In this document: in pieces, positions 56,656-64,000 of the stretch
Layout of the letters: each line of letters opens with the position of its first letter
Position numbering within the stretch: the stretch's first letter is position 1
Assembly: GCA_028023455.1 (NCBI GenBank)
Contig: JAQFVV010000020.1
Span: forward strand, 8,727,092-8,791,091
Length of the DNA: 64,000 bases
Reading direction: 5' to 3'
From: Epiperipatus broadwayi
Taxonomy: Eukaryota; Onychophora; Udeonychophora; Euonychophora; Peripatidae
The notes under the pieces: generated by a model
Told to the model about the DNA's origin: nothing
What the model saw: only the letters and a program-made list of their open reading frames with translations
Databases searched by the model: none
Translations under genes and position numbers: made by a program

Positions 56656-56692
56656 AACAGTTTCAACTGTCCTGCAGTCATCATCAGAGCTA
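56656..56692 (-). ncRNA. Family-2 hammerhead-like core
   Basis: Minus strand CTGATGA, T, GACUG/CAGUU stem II, GAAA, CTGTT, identical in layout to the 5.5-kb copies. Confidence 0.55.
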
Positions 56693-57124
56693 CAATATTC
56701 AAATATATAATTATATAATTAATGATCAACAACATCAAAAGGTTTAGAAGACTATGATGGACTTCCATTTGTCACTTATCACCATCGAGTCACCTCAGTC
56801 ACCTTATATCAGTTGCTAATTCTATGATGGCTCAGTGACAAATGGATCACTGGAAAAAAACAACTTTAAACTAAGTGTGTTTTTTTCTTTTTAGACTAAA
56901 TTTGCATTACTATGCATAAATACATATTGTAAGTACCTACCTGTGCAATACATACATGATACAATTTACACACAATATTTGCATGCACTGAACATTATTG
57001 TTTTTTTTAATTACAAAGATTTTTTGATAATGACATTTATAATTTGTGGCATCTGTAGCATTAATGTTTTTTTATTATATGACATCATTACAATCACTTT
57101 TTATAACAGATTTTTGATTGAAAC

Positions 57125-57170
57125 GATTAAACATCATGTGACCACCGTTTCATATGCTAATTTTTCTTAG
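57125..57170. mobile_element. Terminal fragment of ribozyme family 1
   Basis: CGATTAAACATCATGTGACC, then ACCGTTTCATATGCTAA, matches the family end AACCAYTAAGCATCATRTGATC followed by ATTTCCTATACTAGC. Confidence 0.45.
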
Positions 57171-57557
57171 TTTACAAGATGTTTTTGAAACCAATTATTC
57201 TTACTAATCAGAATAGAGATCTATATTATCAATCAGTTTTTATTAAAATTAAATTCTTCAAGCATTTTTTGAAACTAGAAATAAGTACGAGTGATGGAGT
57301 GATGCGATCAAACCCAAATGGCTTTTCTAATAATTATATATATATATACTAACAAATTAATAATATAAGACAATATTAACAAGGAAACAAATTACTCAAG
57401 TAGGTGCCTTATTAAGAAAACAAAAAAACAAAATTTTCTAAAAAATATTTTTCCTTTTTTTAAAAAAAAAATGTAGCTGTTTCATAAATATTAATATATA
57501 ATAATTGTAAAATAAATATGTTTAAAAATAAAAAGGAGGGGTGCAAGTTACAAACAG

Positions 57558-57610
57558 TGGAACCTCGAACTATGCTATATCAAACAATACAACTACAATT
57601 ATAATCTAAC
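57558..57610 (+). mobile_element. Possible pogo/Tigger-like terminal repeat
   Basis: CAGTGGAACCTCGAACTATG resembles the CAGTGGnACCTCGnnnTAnG start of pogo-like transposons. A decayed reverse match (ATAGTATAGTTTGAG...CTG) lies at about 59,128-59,152, which would give a ~1.6-kb element. No transposase was recognised. Confidence 0.35.
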
Positions 57611-58189
57611 CAAAAAAATTGTAATTAACCAAAAAATGTAAACAAACATATGAAACAAAACATAGAAATTTATAAAGTTATTAAGTTATATAAATGTTGG
57701 TATGGCAATAGGCATTTTTATTACAATTATAATGTTCTCAAATCCTAAACATAAATGTTTTAATTATATTTTTCTTGTGATTTAAGGAGAATCGTTAGTG
57801 TAGTTATAAACGTGTGTAAATCTATTTTTATAAAGCGTTGAAAATTTTGAAATTATTCAAACAGAAGGCAATCTCTGATAATGCGCTATTTTAAATATTA
57901 TAAATTTCCACACAACTCATCTTCCGGTAAGAGTTTAAAAAACTTAAGTGAATCACTTAAGTTTAGAGCATATATTTTACATTCTTACTGATGAGAAAGT
58001 GCAAGGAAATTTATATTTCAGAAATAGTGTATTATCAGAGATTGACTTCCATTCAAATAATTATAAGCATGTGTATAATTTTTTTTGGTTGTTTTTTCAA
58101 CAAGTTTTGTATTCAGTACATATTAGCATATAATAGTATAGATATTTGCATGTTCATTATATTAAATTAATTGTATATGTTTAAATGTT

Positions 58190-58230
58190 GTAGCTCTGAT
58201 GATGACTGCTAGACAGTTGAAACTGTAAGG
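58190..58230 (+). ncRNA. Family-2 hammerhead-like core
   Basis: CTGATGA (58,195-58,201), T, stem II GACUG/CAGUU, GAAA and CTGTA are all present. Confidence 0.55.
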
Positions 58231-58340
58231 AAATAAAATAAATCATATGTTAAACTGCATTGTAAAGTGTCATTTAAGGTGTATATGTTATATATAATTC
58301 AGCAATGCAAATAAGAAGTGGAAGGAATTTTTTTTTAATA

Positions 58341-61201
58341 TTATATTAGCATATATTTAGTAAAATGTATTGAGCTACAAATCCAAAAAAAGTCATAAAG
58401 TACTTTCATTAAATGAGAAAAAAAATACTGACATAATAAAGACAAATAATCCATATTCTGAAATCAGATTTAAGTTTCAAAAGAATGAGTCACTGATTTG
58501 AAAAATTATAAAAAGAAGTAGATTTCTGCCATCACCTATGCAACAGCTAAAGTTATAACTAAGATAAAGAACTATTATTTAATTAAAATGAAAAAAGTCT
58601 TAAATCTCATGAGAACATTCTGGTTGGTGGTCTTTAGATACTATTTTTGAAAAATTTAGCCAAGAATATGGACCACATAATTCCAATCTATTCATTTGCA
58701 AATGGGGGATGGTTGTATAGACTGCAAAACCAATACTGTCTTAAAAATATTAAAATAATCAGTGAAGGTTGCATCCCCTAATAATAAGTTTTCCACTACA
58801 GTTTCATAAATTATTGAAAAAACAAATATTTGGAATAAGTATTTAATTGTGACAAAACAGAATTGTGAATTATTGAATACATACAGTACTGTAATATATA
58901 TGTAAATATGCCTTCTTAATTTATTATTAATAACATCATTAATTTTTTTAATTTTTTTATTTATATTATTATCTTAATTTACATATGCATACTATACACA
59001 TAAAATATCTGTTACATAAGTAGTTATATAAGTATGAATGTCAAAAAATAATGCACATTTACAATATAAAAACAACACTCAATGTAACAAAACCTGAGTT
59101 ATGAGAGTGGGGGGCTTGGAACAAAATATAGTATAGTTTGAGACTTTGCTGCATGAATATTTTAAAACAAAAATCATGCTATCAATTTCATAAAGTTTTA
59201 CAACACATATCTTTTACATTGCAATTTAAGATTCCACTACTCACATGCCACTTTATCTCTTCCCTATAAGCAATTTTTATCTATAGAAAAACACTATACT
59301 CTTTTTTGATTCATATTTGCAACATTAATATATCAAAATCACTTATAAATAGTGGCCAATACAATTCTATAAAAATATTTGTCATTCCTTAACAAATGAT
59401 AATTACCACAGTCTTTTACATGTGGTTTTAGTTAAAACACAGATTAGTGGATATTAACTTTATCCTTGGAGTACTGTGTGGATTAGGGTTGAATTTAAAA
59501 GCAGTCACTGGCATAGATACTAATTCAGTGGTTTCAAGTTCAATGTGGATATCTGTTTGTAAACGACATTTCTATCTTTTAATTACAAGAATAGCAAATC
59601 TCGATACAATCATTTCTTTAATTTTTGTTTTGCAATTATTTTTTCCTGCATGTTTTTATAACTTGTTAATATAAAGATCTCAAAAATACCAAAGGTTTTT
59701 TTTTCATCTACAAGTTTAAAATCAGACACCTGTTTTTTGTAAGATTGTAAAATGCAAAAATTATTTTTTTAAAAAAAGATAAAGAAATGAATATTATAAA
59801 CATTAGTTTATATTTGGATAATATTAGCTACATTTCTCATTTGTTCATCTTTATTTATTTTATAAATTTATATATATTTGATTTAATTATAGATTTTTTT
59901 ATGTACATATAATTTTAAAATGTACAAATTAATTGACTCAAGTTAACTATTTTTAATATATATAAATTTGTTGTGAGAAAGTAATGATAAATTACCACTC
60001 ATAATGATCGAGTCGCCTATTGCCTAATTCCTTTATTTGCTCCTTGAGATGAGTTCTCATGCGCTTACGCTTTTAACTGGAGAAAACTTAATAAATAATA
60101 AATCAAGATTTTTATTTTAGTAAAAATCATTTTAGCTCTTTACTTTTAATGATTTTTTAATTTAAAATATAAAACATTTTTTTTGACGATCTATTACAGA
60201 TTTTAAATTTGGGGAGGGGGGGCATTGTAAAGTATTAATTATATATCTACGCATAAAATAATATCTGTCGGTGATAATTAATATGCAAACAATATTATAT
60301 TGACGATTAAAGAACACAGAATTCCGTTTAATATATCATTTTAAATATATAGTTTTTCTTATTTTAATTAAAAAATTAAAAATATATGCAGTTTTAAGAA
60401 TATTCAAAATCAAGTTAAAGTGATTTCTATTCAATAAAAAACTTTTTTAAATATTTTACTGACAGTCGAAACATAGGTATATGTATATATGTACAAATAA
60501 AGAGTTTTGCTAAAAAGTGTTCAAAATGGTTTGGCTAAACTGTATTTATAGGATATTACAGAAAAATAAAGAAAAGTGTTCGAAGTGGTTTGGATAAATT
60601 GTATTTTATTTTATTCTAATGTTTAAATTTGTAAATAATTGGTGTAACAAGAAATATTTAATTTTATTGTTTAGACAGGGATTAATTTATTTTTTAAAAA
60701 CTAAATATTAATTAACTTATAGTTAGCACAGTTCTTAGTTTATATAAGACATGGGTTCAAACCAATGAAGGGAAGGGGGTATAGATATAAATATCAATAA
60801 TCAGTATTTTAAAGTGGTCACCTGAGCCAATTTATAAATAGATAAAATTGACACCTGCATACACACTCTGATAATAATTATTAATTGTTACATTCGTGTT
60901 TCTAGATTACGTATCTAATTAACAAGTGTAATTTTACTTAAATGTTTACTTTATTAATTTAAAGTAATGTGTAAATAAAAGTTAACTTCTATGGATACAA
61001 TGTCTGCATAGGAATTCAAGGATTAGAAATCTTCATCACAACCAGCCTTATTGGTAAAATTAGTTAATTGTTACAATGTTAAACTTGCTTTTATTTAAAC
61101 TTTGCACACTTGGAAACGTTGAAAGACATTATTATTGTCACCATGATGACATATAGACTGTTTTTAATTTCAAAGCATATTTAAACTTCTATTTCATATT
61201 T
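58341..61201. other. AT-rich sequence, nothing assigned
   Basis: There is a G-run near 60,212. A near-duplicate AAAAGTGTTCRAARTGGTTTG lies at about 60,515 and 60,573. No gene is seen. Confidence 0.45.
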
Positions 61202-61295
61202 AAATTTATTGTCTTGCATTGGTGGTCGAGAGGTCAGCACGACTGCCTTGCATGTCCCGGCCGATGCTATGACACTTAAAAAAAAAATTTATTGT
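61202..61295 (+). mobile_element. tRNA-like SINE (copy 7), internally deleted
   Basis: Head GTCTTGCATTGGTGGTCGAG and tail TCCCGGCCGATGCTATGACA are kept and the B box is deleted. A poly(A) tail and the 11-bp duplication AAATTTATTGT (61,202-61,212; 61,285-61,295) remain. Confidence 0.88.
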
Positions 61296-64000
61296 GAAAT
61301 ATTTGAAATTTTCAGCAACAATAATATTTTTAAAAGTATTAAATAACTTTATCATATTTTTCCTAAGATACTCCACTCATAGAAAATATTATCTGAAATT
61401 AGTTTACATCGTGTAAAAACTTTTGAATTCCATTTAATGAAGACTTATTTTATCATGATTAGTATATTATCCATTGTCTATAAAATCATTCTCATATCTA
61501 CAAGAAGTAAATATCTGACTTCATTAATCATGTATTAGACAATTATTTATGCTGTTAATATGACAGAATATTATCCATTGTTTAGTATGACTGTTTTTTC
61601 CCAAGAGAAAAGAAATATCTTTTCTTAGATCCTGGGTAGATAAAATAATTAACTCAAATTATTTGAAGAATTCATAACAAATGTTTTTAAAATAATTAAA
61701 ATGTTACATTATTAAGGAAGATATCAATTAATTTTAAAAATATTATATTTGAATAGATTTTAAATGAACTTTGCAATATTAATTTTATAAAAGCTTGTAT
61801 ACTCTCCATCCCTTTCTCTCTTAGTGTTGCTATGGAAACCACCACTATAGTTTTAAAATGTGATATTTGAAAAGAAATACTCCTGCTGAATACTCTTTTA
61901 TTACTGCTAATTAATATAATGCCCTTAAAGAATTAAGTGTTGGATACCTAATTTTAAGTATAAAAAACATTTTATTGTAACTTAATAAATACTTATCATT
62001 ATTTAAACCCATGGAAATTCATTCAATGAATAGACATATTTTATATTTTTCTAGCATAATTTATTTTGAATCTTATTTAAAGATAACCATAAAGTGCTAT
62101 TATATCTTAATTATGTTATAACTTTATTGCCTAATAGACTGTTCCTGTTTCTGTGATGGTTTAATTGTGGAAGAACAGAAGAAACAGAAGGCCTTTATAT
62201 TATTATATTTGTTTTAAATGGTAAAAGGGTTAATGTTTTATTCATGTTATGATTTTGCATACAATGTTTTTTATTTTAGATGCATATTATTTTAACTATT
62301 TTATATGCTATTTTTAAAATAATTTTTGGATTAAAGTTCTCAGAATATCAGTGTATGATATTTACATATTTTAAAATAGTATGTATTTCTTTTTTCATAT
62401 GAATTATTTATTTATAAAAGATATTTTATTATGCTGAATGCAGTATTAATAGATATATGTTTCTATTATTTTATTTTATTGCCTGTTTATTGTCTATTTT
62501 TAAATAATATATGTTTAACATTAATTATTATTTACCATCTTTCACATCCATTAGTTATAGTATTTTTGCTTAAAGATTGTTGTGTTAGTCTCTCTCTTTA
62601 TTTAGGAATGCTTACATTGTTAATATTGTTAGGATTGTACATAAGATCTATCATCAGTTTATCGAGATATTTTGTATGAATTTTATTGATCTTATTGTAT
62701 GCAAAGCAAAAGATGCTTTATTAAAGCAGCCATATTTAGTATTTTTGTCCCTGATGTGCATTCTCATCATTTCTTGACCAGTAACAAAGTCCTAGATCAA
62801 TTTATTATTTCCCTCAAAGGTAGATTCATTTATTTATGAGCTGTGCTATCATATACTTAATTTGCCTTTTTTCACTTCTCTCACTATGAATCTATTTGTT
62901 GTTGGTAATGTGTAATATTTCACCATGGCTTTATTCTGGCTGTTAAGTTGTTATTATCAAGGTATTGAGGAATTCCAGCCTTTCCTCTTGTAGAATTCTT
63001 CGTTTATTTAGATGTGTTGATGTGTAGATCCTGCATTTAAGCTATGCTGAGTTAGGACATAAATACAATAAATAATTAATTTCAAAATTTTAAATTGTAT
63101 CTTAGATATAAATAGACAATATACATCTCTCTTATCATTCCTTTGTTGCTGGATTGGTAAGTTTGCATTTTAAGTAATGTTAAATATTCATAAAAGAAGA
63201 CTATTCATGATAAGAACACTAGCATTGTGTGAATGCTTTAATATGTTAGAACTTTTGAGAATTTAAAGTAATAGAAATTTTATTTTGACCTACTAGATCA
63301 TTTTTACCTGGACAAATTTATTTATTTGTTGTAAATCCAGCTGTAATTTTTACTTAGATATATTTTTGAAAGAAAGTGATGTTTGTGAAAACCCTTGGCC
63401 TTGTAGATTTAAAGGATATGTTATATTTGTGACTTGTTATCATTTGTTTTTCTGTGAAATTAATATTTGTTTTTATTATTAAGAAATTTTTATAGTTACT
63501 TTTCTACATCATTCATTTTTTAATCGGAAATCTAAATAATGATAAAAATATTATAAATTATCTTAAGAGTTTCTTGTAAGATTACATGAACACTGAAATT
63601 AATATAATAGTCACTTTATAAAATTATATTTAATTATTAGAATCACATCTAAGAAAGTTGTATTTTGCTTAATAAAAATTATAATTGCATATTATTTGAG
63701 ATCACATCAACCAATTTAGTTTGCATCTTAAAATATCACTGTGTTTATTTATTTTAAAATTATTTTCCATAAATATTAATCCCTATTTTGTTTTTCCATG
63801 ATAAGTTTAAATTATAAAAGGACTTAATTCAAATTTAAAAGATATTTAAGCAAATTTATTCTATGGTATTTAGAATGGCTATAAAATCCCTTACACATCC
63901 TTAATATCTTAATGTCATCCTAGGAAATTTTTATTTATCTTATTCTAAATTAAGAGATCATGTTGTGTCTAATTTTAAATTAATAATAATATTTTTATTA
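61296..64000. other. Transposon-poor, T-rich terminal stretch
   Basis: No recognised repeat occurs here. Between about 61,750 and 63,100 the sequence is less repetitive than elsewhere and T-rich on the plus strand, with several AATAAA. An 82-codon hydrophobic frame (62,431-62,679) is explained by T-rich composition. It could be host intron or 3' UTR, but I see no splice or coding support. Confidence 0.35.

Larger units (their letters stand above)
56640..58340. mobile_element. Segment bounded by inverted family-2 hammerhead motifs
   Basis: The minus-strand motif at 56,656-56,692 and the plus-strand motif at 58,190-58,230 face outward, and homology extends ~40 bp inward (AGAGCTACAATATTCAAATA versus AGAGCTACAACATTTAAACA). 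The right end continues with the family-2 tail (AAATAAATCAT, ATTCAGCAATGCAAATAAGA) as at 5.5-5.65 kb. This resembles the 5.4-kb palindrome with a 1.5-kb spacer. Within it are a family-1 relic (57,125-57,170) and a pogo-like start at 57,558. Confidence 0.5.

Noticed and set aside
57558-59152. Complete pogo-like transposon
   Set aside because: The left end is convincing but the right end matches at only about two thirds of bases, TA duplications are not visible, and no transposase trace was found.
62431-62679. 82-codon hydrophobic frame as a gene
   Set aside because: T-rich DNA gives Leu/Ile/Phe-rich frames by chance, and no family or conserved context supports it.

Overview
The window is AT-rich (clearly over 70 % A+T by eye) eukaryotic DNA, most likely from an invertebrate animal. 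The reasons are the absence of any long open reading frame, the dense and nested relics of animal-type transposons, tRNA-derived SINEs with target-site duplications, microsatellites, and a hAT element with an 8-bp duplication. I cannot name the species. I found no convincing host protein-coding gene. Every stretch whose translation I recognise belongs to a decayed transposable element.

Layout. 1-310: tail of a LINE ORF2. 3.4-8.8 kb: a broken Penelope-like element (reverse transcriptase plus GIY-YIG nuclease), split by a palindromic ribozyme element, a LINE tail and a large foldback. 9.4 kb: a SINE with perfect 15-bp duplications. 10.2-13.7 kb: a LINE (endonuclease + reverse transcriptase) on the minus strand. 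16.6-17.2 kb: an unclassified foldback. 18.2-19.2, 27.5-28.1, 33.2-34.1, 38.3-38.8 and 42.3 kb: a family of hammerhead-ribozyme elements. 27.4-30.2 kb: an RTE-like LINE carrying two insertions. 30.4-31.4 kb: the tail of a different LINE. 35.9-37.5 kb: a second Penelope-like lineage. 44.3 and 51.7 kb: sibling palindromic MITEs. 45.8-46.3 kb: a deleted hAT. 47-49.5 kb: a ribozyme/tRNA-like repeat, a LINE tail and a GC-richer retroelement. 54.9-55.6 kb: a degenerate tandem repeat. 56.6-58.3 kb: inverted ribozyme motifs. The last ~3 kb have no recognisable repeat apart from one internally deleted SINE.

The main discovery candidate is the amount of hammerhead ribozyme sequence. Three unrelated repeat families carry a core of the form CUGANGA - stem II - GAAA. 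Family 1 has at least six insertions, each flanked by 12-13 bp direct repeats, although the element ends and lengths differ widely (79 to about 990 bp). Several copies are foldbacks in which a unit is joined to a partial inverted unit. One complete tandem period is 456 bp. Two family-1 ribozymes (18,987-19,046 + and 34,033-34,091 -) keep every core position I can check, plus a stem I with an internal loop and a self-complementary stem III suited to dimeric cleavage. Family 2 occurs as head-to-head palindromes in and near Penelope relics. Family 3 joins a hammerhead to a tRNA-like segment with a pol III B box. Non-autonomous, Penelope-mobilised circular RNAs (retrozymes) are the best known analogue. 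The fixed 12-bp duplication combined with variable foldback ends looks unusual and is worth testing.
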